From positions 868,001 to 932,000 of the forward strand of contig NZ_CP098325.1 of NCBI RefSeq assembly GCF_023639785.1: 64,000 nucleotides of DNA. The letters run 5' to 3'. Below are positions 23,161 through 32,788 of the stretch, piece by piece (within the stretch, counting starts at the first letter, position 1; every line of letters begins with the position of its first letter). This DNA is from Leclercia adecarboxylata. GTDB lineage: Bacteria; Pseudomonadota; Gammaproteobacteria; Enterobacterales; Enterobacteriaceae. Position numbers and translations under genes: made by a program. The notes beneath the pieces were generated by a model that ran no database searches, had not been told where the DNA came from, and worked only from the letters and a program-made list of their open reading frames with translations.

Positions 23161-23757
23161 ATGGCTCATTACATTAGCCTGTTTGTGCGCGCAGTGTTTG
23201 TCGAAAACATGGCGCTCGCGTTTTTCCTTGGGATGTGTACTTTCCTCGCGGTCTCCAAAAAGGTGTCGACTGCCTTTGGTCTGGGTGTTGCCGTTACGGT
23301 GGTGCTGGGTCTGGCTGTGCCGATCAACAACCTGGTGTTTAACCTGGTGCTGCGCGACAGCGCGCTGGTTGAGGGCGTTGACCTGAGCTTCCTCAACTTC
23401 ATTACCTTCATTGGGGTAATTGCGGCGCTGGTACAGATCCTCGAGATGATCCTCGATAAGTACTTCCCGTCCCTGTATACGGCGCTGGGCATCTTCCTGC
23501 CGCTGATTGCGGTGAACTGCGCCATCTTTGGTGGCGTGTCGTTTATGGTGCAGCGTGACTACAACTTTACCGAATCAGTGGTGTACGGCTTCGGCTCGGG
23601 TATTGGCTGGATGCTGGCTATCGTCGCGATGGCAGGCCTGCGCGAAAAAATGAAGTATGCCAACGTGCCGGCCGGGTTGCGCGGCTTAGGGATCACCTTT
23701 ATCACCACTGGTCTGATGGCGCTGGGCTTTATGTCCTTCTCCGGTGTGCAGCTGTAA
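23161..23757 (+). CDS. nqrE: Na+-translocating NADH:quinone reductase subunit E
   Basis: A 198-residue membrane subunit, pseudo-symmetric partner of NqrD in the NqrDE/RnfAE family. Conserved cysteines are in [12 protein letters not shown] (C26) and [13 protein letters not shown] (C120), which supply ligands to the intramembrane iron-sulfur centre. The length equals that of Vibrio NqrE (198). The start follows a weak GGAGTAACCGACA context in the operon. Confidence 0.96.
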   Translation: MAHYISLFVRAVFVENMALAFFLGMCTFLAVSKKVSTAFGLGVAVTVVLGLAVPINNLVFNLVLRDSALVEGVDLSFLNFITFIGVIAALVQILEMILDKYFPSLYTALGIFLPLIAVNCAIFGGVSFMVQRDYNFTESVVYGFGSGIGWMLAIVAMAGLREKMKYANVPAGLRGLGITFITTGLMALGFMSFSGVQL

Positions 23758-23768
23758 GGGCAAATTGT

Positions 23769-24992
23769 ATGGAAATTATTCTTGGCGTGGTGATGTTCAC
23801 GTTGATCGTGCTGGTGCTCTCGGGGCTGATTCTGGTGGCGCGATCAAAGCTGGTCAATTCCGGTGATGTGATCATTGAGATTAACGATGAGGCAGACAAG
23901 CAGATCCTTACGCCTGCGGGCGACAAGCTGCTGAACACCCTCTCTGGCAATGGCATTTTTATCTCTTCTGCCTGCGGTGGCGGCGGCTCGTGCGGACAAT
24001 GCCGGGTCACCGTTAAAGAGGGGGGCGGTGATATTCTGCCGACCGAACTGTCGCACATCAGCAAACGTGAGGCGAAAGAGGGCTGTCGTCTGGCGTGCCA
24101 GGTCGCGGTGCGTCAGAACATGAAGATTGAACTGCCGGAGGAGATCTTCGGCGTGAAGAAATGGGAGTGCGAGGTTATCTCCAACGATAACAAAGCCACC
24201 TTCATTAAAGAGCTGAAGCTGCGCGTGCCTGAAGGCGAAGACGTGCCGTTCCGTGCGGGCGGCTATATCCAGATCGAGTGCCCGGAACATACTGTCGCGT
24301 ACAAAGATTTTGATGTGCCTGAAAAGTACCGCGGCGACTGGGATAAATTCAATCTGTTCCGCTTTGTCTCCGAGGTTAAAGAGCCGACGCTGCGCGCGTA
24401 CTCCATGGCTAACTACCCGGAAGAGAAGGGCATCATCATGCTCAACGTGCGTATCGCTACGCCGCCGCCAGGCGTGCCGGACGCACCGCCGGGGATCATG
24501 TCTTCCTATATCTGGTCGCTGAAGCCGGGGGATAAAGTCACCATCTCCGGACCTTTCGGTGAGTTCTTTGCCAAAGAGACCGACGCCGAAATGGTGTTTA
24601 TCGGCGGTGGGGCCGGGATGGCGCCGATGCGTTCGCACATTTTCGACCAGCTTAAGCGCCTCGGTAGCCAGCGGAAAATCAGCTTCTGGTACGGTGCCCG
24701 CTCCCTGCGCGAAATGTTCTATCAGGAGGAGTTTGAACAGCTGGCGCGGGATAACCCGAACTTTAACTTCCACATTGCGCTTTCCGATCCGCAGCCGGAA
24801 GACAACTGGACTGGCTATACCGGGTTCATCCATAACGTCCTGTATGAAAACTATCTGAAGCACCACGCCGCACCGGAGGACTGTGAGTTCTACATGTGTG
24901 GTCCGCCAATGATGAACGCCGCGGTCATTAAAATGCTGCAGGATCTGGGCGTGGAAGATGAGAACATCATGCTGGATGATTTTGGAGGCTGA
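23769..24992 (+). CDS. nqrF: Na+-translocating NADH:quinone reductase subunit F (NADH-oxidising)
   Basis: A 407-residue subunit where electrons enter. One N-terminal helix (3-24) is followed by a plant-type [2Fe-2S] ferredoxin domain with ligands C69, C75, C78 and C110 ([11 protein letters not shown] ... CRLACQ), then FAD-binding ([11 protein letters not shown]) and NADH-binding ([13 protein letters not shown]-terminal [12 protein letters not shown]) domains. All cofactor residues are intact. Its TGA overlaps the first ATG of nqrM. Confidence 0.97.
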   Translation: MEIILGVVMFTLIVLVLSGLILVARSKLVNSGDVIIEINDEADKQILTPAGDKLLNTLSGNGIFISSACGGGGSCGQCRVTVKEGGGDILPTELSHISKREAKEGCRLACQVAVRQNMKIELPEEIFGVKKWECEVISNDNKATFIKELKLRVPEGEDVPFRAGGYIQIECPEHTVAYKDFDVPEKYRGDWDKFNLFRFVSEVKEPTLRAYSMANYPEEKGIIMLNVRIATPPPGVPDAPPGIMSSYIWSLKPGDKVTISGPFGEFFAKETDAEMVFIGGGAGMAPMRSHIFDQLKRLGSQRKISFWYGARSLREMFYQEEFEQLARDNPNFNFHIALSDPQPEDNWTGYTGFIHNVLYENYLKHHAAPEDCEFYMCGPPMMNAAVIKMLQDLGVEDENIMLDDFGG

Positions 24993-25207
24993 TGATGATG
25001 ACCTTCGTGCTGACCTTTGCCATCTTCGTGCTGGTGATCTTTGGCATGTCCCTCGGCTGGCTGATTAAGCGCAAAAGCATTCAGGGCAGCTGCGGCGGCA
25101 TCTCCTCCCTGGGGATGGAGAAAGTCTGCGATTGCCCGGAGCCGTGCGATGCGCGCAAAAAGCGCATGGCGCGTGAGGCACAGCGCCAGCAAAACAGGAT
25201 CCTCTGA
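24992..25207 (+). CDS. nqrM: NqrM, (Na+)-NQR maturation protein
   Basis: A 71-residue membrane protein (DUF539 family) needed in Vibrio for Na+-NQR maturation, probably iron delivery to the NqrDE cluster. One helix (about 3-25) is followed by the conserved cysteine-rich part SCGGISSLGMEKVCDCPEPC. Three consecutive in-frame ATGs (24992, 24995, 24998) follow GGAGG at 24984-24988; the second or third has better spacing. It is the last gene of the operon, before a clear terminator. Confidence 0.93.
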   Translation: MMMTFVLTFAIFVLVIFGMSLGWLIKRKSIQGSCGGISSLGMEKVCDCPEPCDARKKRMAREAQRQQNRIL

Positions 25208-25212
25208 AATAA

Positions 25213-25241
25213 ACAGGCCGCAAAAAGCGGCCTGTTTTTTT
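25213..25241 (+). terminator. Intrinsic terminator of the nqr operon
   Basis: ACAGGCCGC-AAAAA-GCGGCCTGT is a perfect 9-bp stem followed by TTTTTT, starting 6 bases after the nqrM stop. Confidence 0.95.
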
Positions 25242-26085
25242 ACTTTAGCCATTCCCGGGCCTGAGCGGGAGAATCGACCATTACCCCGTCTGCTCCCAGA
25301 GCTTTTGCTTTCTGGTAATCCCCGGCGGAATTGACCCCCAGCAGGATGATGTGGCCATTCCCCTGAGAGCGGAAACAGTCCATCGCCTCTTTGTCCCACG
25401 TCAGGGTGGCCGGTGAGACGCCCTCGCCCAGGGTGAATTTTTCCACCACTTCCACCTTTCGGTTCAACTCCAGCCCGTACCAGTACGCATCCATTTTCTT
25501 TGCTGGCGTCTGGCATACGTGGTTTAGCGAAATATTTGCCAGCCGGGTACGCGTTTCACTCCGGGTGACAAAACGGGGAATTTCGGCTGGCAGAGCATCC
25601 AGATAGCGATCTTCCGTGGAGTAGACGCGCACGCGCTTCAGGCTATTGGTTTCTTTCAGCACGGTAAGCAGCTGTTTACCCATTTCTGTCGGGTCTGCAT
25701 CGGGAGATTTAATATCAATGTAGAACTGAGTCTCAGGCCAGCGTTCAAGCACGGCCTTAAGCGCTGGAATAGTGGCTCCGGCGACGTTCTCTTTCCATTT
25801 CACACCCGCATTGAATGTCGCCAGTTCCGCCTGGCTGTACCCGGAAACTTTTCCCTGGGCCGTGGTCAGCGCACTCAAATCGCTGGGGCGATACAGAACA
25901 GGAACGCCGTCCCGGCTGAGCTGCACGGTGATCCAGATAGCCTGAGCGTGGTTTTCCAGCGCCAGCGTGATCGCCGGAAGCGTATTCTCAGGCGCATCGG
26001 CGGTTCCACCACGGTGAGCGATAATTTGAGGGTTCGCCCAGGCGTGAGTAGCGAGCAGCAGTGAAGCGATAATCATCTTTTTCAT
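25240..26085 (-). CDS. Exported glycerophosphodiester phosphodiesterase-like protein with degraded active site
   Basis: A 281-residue protein with a signal peptide (about 1-17) and a GDPD-type TIM-barrel. The first half of the active site is present (AHRGG with H24 and R25; E33 in APENT), and DIKSPD is at about 147-152. The metal-binding E-x-D seen in GlpQ/UgpQ is replaced by T53-V-Q55, and the second catalytic HD is replaced by Y65-R66. It may therefore be inactive or bind a different ligand. It is convergent to the nqr operon and divergent from dinB. Homology to GDPD is clear; activity is doubtful. Confidence 0.8.
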   Translation of the reverse strand: MKKMIIASLLLATHAWANPQIIAHRGGTADAPENTLPAITLALENHAQAIWITVQLSRDGVPVLYRPSDLSALTTAQGKVSGYSQAELATFNAGVKWKENVAGATIPALKAVLERWPETQFYIDIKSPDADPTEMGKQLLTVLKETNSLKRVRVYSTEDRYLDALPAEIPRFVTRSETRTRLANISLNHVCQTPAKKMDAYWYGLELNRKVEVVEKFTLGEGVSPATLTWDKEAMDCFRSQGNGHIILLGVNSAGDYQKAKALGADGVMVDSPAQAREWLK

Positions 26086-26187
26086 GAATAATTTTCCATT
26101 TTAATTATCATAACTGAATGAATTTTAATGCTTTATTGGCCCGATCTTGTACCACGGTTTAATGACAGAAGTGAGACAGTAAAACTG

Positions 26188-26216
26188 CTGACGCATTTTT
26201 AGTACTTTGTTATACT
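26188..26216 (+). promoter_or_regulatory. Probable dinB promoter
   Basis: CTGACG (26188-26193) and TATACT (26211-26216) have a 17-bp spacer. The -10 hexamer overlaps the LexA-like box, as expected for repression. Confidence 0.6.
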
Positions 26217-26232
26217 GGATGTAATTACAGGT
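26213..26232. promoter_or_regulatory. LexA box (SOS operator) of dinB
   Basis: TACTGGATGTAATTACAGGT fits the LexA consensus CTG-N10-CAG, with CTG at 26215-26217 and CAG at 26228-26230. It ends 12 bases before the dinB ATG. Confidence 0.8.
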
Positions 26233-26244
26233 GTGGTGAAGACG

Positions 26245-27303
26245 ATGCGCAAAATCATCCATGTCGATATGGACTGTTTTTTTGCTGCGGTGGAGATGCG
26301 GGATAATCCGGCGCTGCGGGATATCCCCATTGCCATTGGCGGCAGCCGCGAACGGCGTGGCGTGATCAGTACCGCTAACTACCCGGCGCGTAAGTTCGGC
26401 GTACGCAGCGCTATGCCAACCGCGATGGCGTTAAAACTTTGCCCACATCTTACCCTGTTGCCGGGGCGCTTCGATGCCTACAAAGAAGCTTCTGACCATA
26501 TCCGCGAAATCTTTTCCCGCTACACCTCCCTGATTGAACCCCTGTCGCTGGACGAAGCTTATCTGGATGTCACCGACAGCCTGCACTGTCACGGCTCCGC
26601 CACGCTGATGGCCCAGGAGATCCGCCAGACGATTTTTAATGAGCTACAGCTCACCGCTTCGGCGGGCGTCGCGCCGGTAAAATTTCTCGCCAAAATCGCC
26701 TCGGACCTCAATAAGCCCGACGGCCAGTATGTGATCACCCCTGACGAGGTGCCGGCATTTATCAAAACGCTGCCGCTCGGCAAGATCCCGGGTGTAGGCA
26801 AAGTCTCTGCCTCCCGGCTGGAAAGTATGGGTCTGCGTACCTGCGAAGATGTGCAAAAAAGCGATCTGGCGATGCTCCTCAAGCGCTTTGGTAAGTTTGG
26901 CCGCGTGCTGTGGGAGCGCAGTCAGGGTATTGACGAGCGCAACGTTAACAGCGAGCGGCTGCGTAAATCGGTGGGCGTGGAAAGAACGCTGGCTGAGGAT
27001 ATCCACGAGTGGGCAGCCTGCGAAGCCATTATTGTTGAACAGCTTTATCCCGAACTTGAGCGGCGGCTGGCAAAGGTCAAACCGGATCTGCTGATTGCCC
27101 GCCAGGGGGTGAAGCTTAAGTTTAACGACTTTCAGCAAACGACACAGGAGCACGTCTGGCCGCGTCTTAATAAAGACGATCTGATTGCAACCGCGAAGAA
27201 AACCTGGGAAGAGCGTCGGGCAGGGCGCGGGGTCAGGCTGGTGGGATTACACGTCACCCTGCTGGATCCGCAGCTGGAACGGCAGCTGGTGCTGGGGCTG
27301 TAA
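26245..27303 (+). CDS. dinB: DNA polymerase IV (Y-family translesion polymerase)
   Basis: A 352-residue SOS-induced polymerase that bypasses minor-groove adducts. Catalytic carboxylates are D8 (HVDMDCFF) and D103/E104 ([10 protein letters not shown]), with the steric-gate F13 region and the little-finger domain at about 240-341. The C-terminal QLVLGL is the beta-clamp-binding motif. The ATG at 26245 gives the E. coli N-terminus; the upstream in-frame GTG is not needed. A LexA box precedes it. It is directly followed by pepD, without the yafNOP and prfH genes of E. coli K-12. Confidence 0.97.
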   Translation: MRKIIHVDMDCFFAAVEMRDNPALRDIPIAIGGSRERRGVISTANYPARKFGVRSAMPTAMALKLCPHLTLLPGRFDAYKEASDHIREIFSRYTSLIEPLSLDEAYLDVTDSLHCHGSATLMAQEIRQTIFNELQLTASAGVAPVKFLAKIASDLNKPDGQYVITPDEVPAFIKTLPLGKIPGVGKVSASRLESMGLRTCEDVQKSDLAMLLKRFGKFGRVLWERSQGIDERNVNSERLRKSVGVERTLAEDIHEWAACEAIIVEQLYPELERRLAKVKPDLLIARQGVKLKFNDFQQTTQEHVWPRLNKDDLIATAKKTWEERRAGRGVRLVGLHVTLLDPQLERQLVLGL

Positions 27304-27334
27304 AAAAGCCCGGTGGCGCTTACCGGGCTTTTCT
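27303..27334 (+). terminator. Intrinsic terminator of dinB
   Basis: AAAAGCCCGGT / ACCGGGCTTTT forms a strong hairpin with a 7-base loop directly after the dinB stop. Confidence 0.9.
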
Positions 27335-27349
27335 TATGGCACTGTCCTC

Positions 27350-27380
27350 AGGCCCGGCAAACGCAGTGCCGCCGGGCAAC
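27350..27380. repeat. REP element
   Basis: CAGGCCCGGCAAACGCAGTG followed by CCGCCGGGC forms the imperfect palindrome of enterobacterial REP sequences. It lies between the convergent dinB and pepD genes. Similar copies are at 53284-53318 and 57704-57737. Confidence 0.8.
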
Positions 27381-27390
27381 AGTCGGCTGA

Positions 27391-28848
27391 TTACTTCGCC
27401 GGAATCGCTTTCAGCAGTTCGGTCAGCAGAGTCCAGTAATTACCCACGCTTTCGATATGAACCTGCTCATCCGGAGAGTGTGGGCCGGTAATGGTTGGCC
27501 CGATAGAAACCATATCCATATCCGGGTACGGTTTTTTGAACAGACCGCACTCCAGACCTGCGTGAATAATCTGGATGTTCGGGGTGCTGTTGAACAGACG
27601 CTGATAAGTTTCACGTACCAGCGCCATCACCGGGGAGCTTGCATCCGGCTGCCAGCCCGGGTAGCTGCCCTTGGCGACGGTTTTCGCGCCAGACAGTTTG
27701 CCCAGAGATTCCAGCGTGCTCACCACGTAGTCTTTACCGCTGTCGATCAGGGAGCGGATCAGGCAGATGATCTCTGCGCTGTCGTCACTCATGGTGACCA
27801 CGCCGACGTTCAGGGAGGTTTCCACCACGCCTTTCGCCACGTCGGAGTTGCGGATCACGCCGTTTGGCGTGGCGTTCAGCAGCTGAACAAAACGATCGCG
27901 TGACGCTTCCGTCAGCGCCGCTTTATCGCTGGTAACCGCTTCCAGAACCACGGTCAGGTTTTTCTCTTTGGCTTCCAGTTCGTTTTTCAGGATATCCACA
28001 TAAACGGAAGAGCACTTTTTCAACGCATCGGCTTTGTCTGCGGCAACGGCCACGGTCGCGAAGGCTTCACGCGGGATAGCGTTACGCAGCGTACCGCCGT
28101 TGAAATCCACCAGACGCAGATCCAGTTCGGCAGCATGGCCAGCCAGGAAACGGGCCAGCAGCTTGTTGGCATTGCCTAAACCCAAATGAATGTCAGCGCC
28201 GGAGTGGCCGCCTTTCAGCCCTTTCAGCGTCAGCTTAAAGGTCTGGAACCCTGCCGGGATCGCTTCACGGGTCAGTGGCAGCGTGGAGATAAAGTCGATA
28301 CCGCCCGCGCAACCCATGTAGATTTCGCCTTCCTCTTCGGAATCGGTATTGATCAGGATATCTGCCTGCAGCCAGTTTGCCTGCAGACCAAATGCGCCAT
28401 CCATACCGGCTTCTTCGGTCATGGTCAGCAGCACTTCCAGCGGACCATGTTCAACGCGGTCGTCGGCCAGCACGGCCAGCGCAGAGGCCATACCGATGCC
28501 GTTATCCGCACCCAGGGTGGTGCCGCGGGCTTTAACCCAGTCGCCATCGATGTACGGCTGAATTGGATCTTTAGTGAAGTCGTGGACGGTATCGTTGTTT
28601 TTCTGTGGAACCATGTCCAGGTGAGCCTGCAGCACAACCGGTTTACGGTTTTCCATGCCTGCGGTGGCAGGTTTACGGATCAGAATGTTGCCCACCTGGT
28701 CGCGCTCGGCGTGCAGCCCTTTTTCCTTCGCCCAGCCCATAATGTGTTCGGCAAGCTGTTCTTCGTGATAGGACGGGTGAGGAATGGAGCAGATTTTGGC
28801 AAAAATATCCCACAGCGGTTGTGGCGATAGTTGAGACAGTTCAGACAC
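27391..28848 (-). CDS. pepD: Aminoacyl-histidine dipeptidase (peptidase D)
   Basis: A 485-residue M20-family zinc dipeptidase, the same size as E. coli PepD, that hydrolyses Xaa-His dipeptides such as carnosine. Metal-site motifs are VVLQAHLDMVPQ (H80, D82), GADNGIGMA (D119), the catalytic TEEAGMDG (E149, E150) and the C-terminal HAGLECGLF. Translation most likely starts at the GTG at 28848 preceded by AAGGAG, as in E. coli; the frame runs 55 codons further upstream. It is divergent from gpt. Confidence 0.95.
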   Translation of the reverse strand: MSELSQLSPQPLWDIFAKICSIPHPSYHEEQLAEHIMGWAKEKGLHAERDQVGNILIRKPATAGMENRKPVVLQAHLDMVPQKNNDTVHDFTKDPIQPYIDGDWVKARGTTLGADNGIGMASALAVLADDRVEHGPLEVLLTMTEEAGMDGAFGLQANWLQADILINTDSEEEGEIYMGCAGGIDFISTLPLTREAIPAGFQTFKLTLKGLKGGHSGADIHLGLGNANKLLARFLAGHAAELDLRLVDFNGGTLRNAIPREAFATVAVAADKADALKKCSSVYVDILKNELEAKEKNLTVVLEAVTSDKAALTEASRDRFVQLLNATPNGVIRNSDVAKGVVETSLNVGVVTMSDDSAEIICLIRSLIDSGKDYVVSTLESLGKLSGAKTVAKGSYPGWQPDASSPVMALVRETYQRLFNSTPNIQIIHAGLECGLFKKPYPDMDMVSIGPTITGPHSPDEQVHIESVGNYWTLLTELLKAIPAK

Positions 28849-29108
28849 AGTAAGTCTCCTTGTCGATGTCCTGCAGACAATCTTGCAGGTCACGGGGTTA
28901 GCAGGTTTAGAGTTACCACAAGTCAGACTTGCGAGGTGGGTTTGAGAATACCACTTTCTCTGTCGGCTGGTAGGGGTAAGCAAGTAAAAACTCCCGCTGT
29001 AACCGCTTAGCACTGGTTTTTAGTGCTTCAGATCTCTATAATCTCGCGCAACCATTTTCCCCCTCGAACACTTTTTAAGCCGTATAAACACAGGCTGGGA
29101 CAATTCAC

Positions 29109-29567
29109 ATGAGCGAAAAATACATCGTCACCTGGGACATGTTGCAGATTCATGCACGTAAACTGGCTGCACGCCTGATGCCATCCGAACAGTGGAAAGG
29201 CATTATCGCTGTCAGCCGCGGCGGCCTGGTACCAGGGGCACTGCTGGCACGTGAGCTGGGTATTCGTCATGTCGATACCGTGTGCATCTCCAGCTACGAC
29301 CACGACAACCAGCGTGAACTGAAAGTGCTGAAACGCGCTGAAGGCGATGGTGAAGGTTTCATCGTGATTGACGATCTGGTTGATACCGGCGGTACGGCAG
29401 TGGCCATCCGCGAAATGTATCCGAAAGCGCATTTCGTTACCATCTTCGCTAAGCCAGCCGGTAAGCCGCTGGTCGACGATTATGTGATTGATATCCCTCA
29501 GGATACCTGGATCGAACAGCCATGGGATATGGGCGTTGTATTCGTCCCACCTATTTCAGGCCGCTAA
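29109..29567 (+). CDS. gpt: Xanthine-guanine phosphoribosyltransferase
   Basis: A 152-residue purine-salvage enzyme that converts guanine, xanthine and hypoxanthine with PRPP to nucleotides. The PRPP-binding motif [11 protein letters not shown] is at about residues 85-95, and SRGGLVPG is at 36-43. The length is identical to E. coli Gpt. It is divergent from pepD over 260 bp. Confidence 0.97.
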   Translation: MSEKYIVTWDMLQIHARKLAARLMPSEQWKGIIAVSRGGLVPGALLARELGIRHVDTVCISSYDHDNQRELKVLKRAEGDGEGFIVIDDLVDTGGTAVAIREMYPKAHFVTIFAKPAGKPLVDDYVIDIPQDTWIEQPWDMGVVFVPPISGR

Positions 29568-29578
29568 TCCATACATTT

Positions 29579-29611
29579 TTAACGCCCGGTGATGCCGGGC
29601 GTTATTTTTTT
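29579..29611 (+). terminator. Intrinsic terminator of gpt
   Basis: AACGCCCGG / CCGGGCGTT (29581-29601) is followed by a run of Ts, 13 bases after the gpt stop. Confidence 0.92.
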
Positions 29612-29666
29612 CGCCTCTGTCGCGGTACAATGATGCCCTCTGACGTATCTATAGAGGCAGCGCGCA

Positions 29667-30911
29667 ATGTCCCAGGCGAATCTCAGCGAAATTCTCTTCA
29701 AGCCCAAATTCAAGCACCCGGAAACCTCGACCCTGGTTCGTCGTTTTAACAGCGGCGTACAGCCGTCAGTGCAATCGGCGCTGGATGGCAAAAATGTCCC
29801 GCACTGGTACCGCATGGTAAACCGCCTGATGTGGGTCTGGCGCGGCATCGACCCCCGTGAAATTCTCGACGTGCAGGCGCGAATCGTCATGAGCCAGGCC
29901 GAACGCACCGACGAGGATCTGTACGATACGGTGGTGGGCTATCGCGGTGGCAACTGGATCTACGAGTGGGCAAAACAGGCGATGCTCTGGCAGCAAAAGG
30001 CCAGCCAGGAGCAAGATCCCCAGCTAAGCGGCCAGCACTGGCTGCACGCCTGTAACCTCTACAGCATTGCGGCATACCCGCACCTGAAAGGCGACGAGCT
30101 GGCGGAGCAGGCCCAGGCGCTGGCGAACCGTGCCTATCAGGAAGCGGCCCAGCATCTGCCTGGCCGGATGCGCGAAATCAGCTTTACTATCCCCGGCGGC
30201 CCGGCGGTGACCGGCTTCCTGCATACCCCTGCGGGTGACGGCCCCTTCCCGACGGTGATGATGTGCGGCGGCCTCGACTCCCTGCAAACCGATTACTACA
30301 GCCTGTATGAGCGCTATCTGGCGCCAAAAGGGCTGGCGATGCTGACCCTCGATATGCCCTCTATTGGCTTCTCGTCCAAATGGAAACTGACCCAGGATTC
30401 CAGCCTGCTCCACCAGCATGCCCTGAAAGCGCTGGAACAGAATCCGTGGGTGGATCACACCCGGGTGGCGGCATTTGGCTTCCGCTTTGGCGCCAATGTC
30501 GCCGTTCGTCTGGCCTATCTGGAATCATCACGCCTGAAAGCGGTGGCCTGTCTGGGGCCGGTGGTTCACGCCCTGTTAAGTGAACCCGCCCGACAGAGCA
30601 GCGTGCCGGAGATGTACCTCGATGTGCTGGCCAGCCGGCTGGGTATGCACGATGCCTCGGACGAGGCGCTACGCGTGGAGCTCAATCGCTACTCCCTGAA
30701 AATGCAGGGGCTGCTGGGACGCCGTTGCCCTACGCCAATGCTCTCCGGTTTCTGGAAAAACGATCCGTTCAGCCCCGAAGAGGAGTCCCGCTTAATCACC
30801 TCGTCATCTGTCGATGGCAAGCTGCTGGAGGTGCCGTTCAGCCCGGTGTATGAGAATTTTGACAAAGCCCTGCAGCAGATAACGCGCTGGATCCATCAGA
30901 GATTGAGTTAA
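29667..30911 (+). CDS. frsA: FrsA, alpha/beta-hydrolase-fold esterase
   Basis: A 414-residue cytosolic protein (YafA), the same length as E. coli FrsA, which binds the glucose PTS protein EIIA-Glc and influences respiration versus fermentation. The alpha/beta hydrolase region is at about 170-410. The nucleophile-elbow position reads [12 protein letters not shown], without the usual G-x-S-x-G serine, a feature of this family. The start at 29667 has AGAGG upstream. It precedes crl by 57 bases. Confidence 0.94.
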   Translation: MSQANLSEILFKPKFKHPETSTLVRRFNSGVQPSVQSALDGKNVPHWYRMVNRLMWVWRGIDPREILDVQARIVMSQAERTDEDLYDTVVGYRGGNWIYEWAKQAMLWQQKASQEQDPQLSGQHWLHACNLYSIAAYPHLKGDELAEQAQALANRAYQEAAQHLPGRMREISFTIPGGPAVTGFLHTPAGDGPFPTVMMCGGLDSLQTDYYSLYERYLAPKGLAMLTLDMPSIGFSSKWKLTQDSSLLHQHALKALEQNPWVDHTRVAAFGFRFGANVAVRLAYLESSRLKAVACLGPVVHALLSEPARQSSVPEMYLDVLASRLGMHDASDEALRVELNRYSLKMQGLLGRRCPTPMLSGFWKNDPFSPEEESRLITSSSVDGKLLEVPFSPVYENFDKALQQITRWIHQRLS

Positions 30912-30968
30912 GAGATTGCTAATTTTTTGAGGTTTGGTAAAACAGTGGCTTCACAAAAGGAGATCGCA

Positions 30969-31370
30969 ATGACGTTACCGAGTGGACATCCGAAAAGTAG
31001 AATGATCAAGAAGTTTATGGCTCTTGGCCCCTACATCCGCGAAGAGCAGTGCGAAGAGAATCGCTTCTTTTTCGATTGCCTGGCCGTGTGCGTTAACGTA
31101 AAGCCAGCGCCGGAGAAGCGCGAATTCTGGGGATGGTGGATGGAAATGGAAGCAGAAGAGTCACGTTTCACTTATAACTACCAGTTTGGCCTGTTCGATA
31201 AAGAGGGTCACTGGCAGGCGATGGCCATTAAAGATCCAGAAGTGGTCCAGCGCCTGGAGCACACGCTGCGTGAATTCCATGAAAAAGCCCGTACGCTGCT
31301 GGCAACGTTCGATCTTAAACTCGAGCCTGCTGATGATTTCACCAACGAGCCGGTGAAATTAACGGCTTAA
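30969..31370 (+). CDS. crl: Sigma factor-binding protein Crl
   Basis: A 133-residue cytosolic protein that binds sigma-S and promotes its assembly with core RNA polymerase, favouring curli and other stationary-phase genes. Conserved aromatic features such as [11 protein letters not shown] and [14 protein letters not shown] are present. The ATG at 30969 follows AAAGGAGAT; the frame opens 14 codons earlier. The length equals E. coli Crl. Confidence 0.96.
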   Translation: MTLPSGHPKSRMIKKFMALGPYIREEQCEENRFFFDCLAVCVNVKPAPEKREFWGWWMEMEAEESRFTYNYQFGLFDKEGHWQAMAIKDPEVVQRLEHTLREFHEKARTLLATFDLKLEPADDFTNEPVKLTA

Positions 31371-31393
31371 CGTCTCGTTCGAAAAAGACAATA

Positions 31394-31423
31394 AAAAAAC
31401 CCGGCGCAGAGCCGGGTTTTTTA
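31394..31423. terminator. Bidirectional terminator between crl and phoE
   Basis: AAACCCGGC / GCCGGGTTT (31398-31418) has an A-run before and a T-run after, 27 bases beyond the crl stop and just past the phoE stop. Confidence 0.92.
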
Positions 31424-31433
31424 TTTGCTTAAA

Positions 31434-32486
31434 TCAGAACTGGTAGGTCACACCCAGCGCAACGATGTCATCGCTGCTTACGCCCAGTTTATTATCGTCA
31501 TCAATCTGGTTGATTTTATAATCAACAAACGCCGACATATTCTTGTTGAAATAATAGGTGGCGCCGACGTCGATATATTTCACCAGATCTTCATCACCGA
31601 TACCTTCAATATCCTTGCCTTTAGACTGGACATAACCCAGGGACGGGCGCAGGCCAAAATCAAACTGATATTGCGCAACGGCTTCGAAGTTTTGCGCTTT
31701 GTTGGCGAAACCACCGGAGATTGGCGTCATATTACGCGTTTCGGTGTACATGGTTGCCAGGTAAATATTGTTGGCGTCATATTTCAGACCGGTGCCCCAG
31801 GCTTCGGCTTTTTCACCTTCGCCGCGCGCCAGCAGGTTCTGGGCATTGGTACGGTCGGAGTTGGTGTAAGCGCCGCTGATAGCGAAGTCGCTGCCGCCGA
31901 AATCATAGGTCAGCGCAGTACCGAAACCGTCGCCGTTCTGTTTTTTGGCTTCGCGGCCTTCGTTTTTGCCCTGGTATTGCAGGGTCAGATCCAGGCCATC
32001 AATGGCGCCGAAGAAGTCGGTATTACGGTAGGTTGCCAGCCCGCTGGAGCGTTTGGTCATGAAGTTATCGGTCTGACCGGAAGAGTCACCGCCGAATTCC
32101 GGGAACATATCGGTCCAGGCTTCAACGTCATACAGTGCGCCGAGGTTACGACCGTAATCGATAGAGCCAAAGTCCTTCAGCTTAATACCGGCGAAGGCCA
32201 GACGGGTTTTTTGTGACGAGTCGCTTTCCGTTTTATTACCGGAGAACTCGGCTTCCCAGCGGCCATAACCGGTCAGCTGTTCGTTGATCTGCGTTTCGCC
32301 TTTAAAGCCGAAACGCACGTAAGTCTGGTCACCATCTTTGGCATCATCATCGCTGATATAACGCATGGCTTTGACTTTACCGTACACGTCCAGTTTATTG
32401 CCGTTTTTATTAAATACTTCGGCTGCCTGTACAGATGAAGTTGCCACAACGCTCATTACCACTAATGCCAGAGTACTCTTTTTCAT
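31434..32486 (-). CDS. phoE: Outer-membrane porin PhoE
   Basis: A 350-residue 16-stranded trimeric porin that favours anions and is induced by phosphate starvation. The signal peptide is residues 1-21 (cleavage SVQA|AEVF). The constriction loop 3 motif PEFGGDSS and the C-terminal phenylalanine (GVTYQF), needed for Bam-mediated assembly, are present. The start at 32486 ([10 protein letters not shown]) follows AGGA with 8-base spacing; the in-frame TTG two codons upstream is not used. It closely resembles PhoE rather than OmpC or OmpF, and the genomic position agrees. Confidence 0.95.
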   Translation of the reverse strand: MKKSTLALVVMSVVATSSVQAAEVFNKNGNKLDVYGKVKAMRYISDDDAKDGDQTYVRFGFKGETQINEQLTGYGRWEAEFSGNKTESDSSQKTRLAFAGIKLKDFGSIDYGRNLGALYDVEAWTDMFPEFGGDSSGQTDNFMTKRSSGLATYRNTDFFGAIDGLDLTLQYQGKNEGREAKKQNGDGFGTALTYDFGGSDFAISGAYTNSDRTNAQNLLARGEGEKAEAWGTGLKYDANNIYLATMYTETRNMTPISGGFANKAQNFEAVAQYQFDFGLRPSLGYVQSKGKDIEGIGDEDLVKYIDVGATYYFNKNMSAFVDYKINQIDDDNKLGVSSDDIVALGVTYQF

Positions 32487-32582
32487 TTTCAATCCTGGTT
32501 TTATATACGCGCTAATATTCGCTGAACAGTAAGCTCGTGCTTTTGTTCCGTGAAAAAACAGGAAGGGTTTTAACTTTCTGTA

Positions 32583-32600
32583 ATGAACGTTTTATGACAA
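32583..32600 (-). promoter_or_regulatory. Pho box upstream of phoE
   Basis: On the minus strand the 18-mer TTGTCATAAAACGTTCAT matches the PhoB consensus CTGTCATAAAACTGTCAT at 15 positions. It lies about 100 bases upstream of the phoE start, as in E. coli. Confidence 0.8.
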
Positions 32601-32788
32601 TCTCAGAATAATTTTAAATAAATGTATTTTTCTGTTTCAGTAATAAAAGTGTCAAAGTTTGCCGCTACGCTTCCTGATCCCGCGCAACAAAGTGGTGGCC
32701 TTAGTGCTAAGGCGGTTGGCAACGGGCCCCAGTCCTGATAAAAAGTCTGATTGATATCATTTCCCTTATTATTGAACGGCAGAGAATC

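Noticed and set aside
23844..24866. A 340-codon minus-strand frame opposite nqrF
   Set aside because: It is a shadow of the strongly biased nqrF codons; nqrF carries all cofactor motifs.
28186..28830. A 214-codon plus-strand frame opposite pepD
   Set aside because: It is antisense to the conserved PepD coding sequence and shows no protein-family features.
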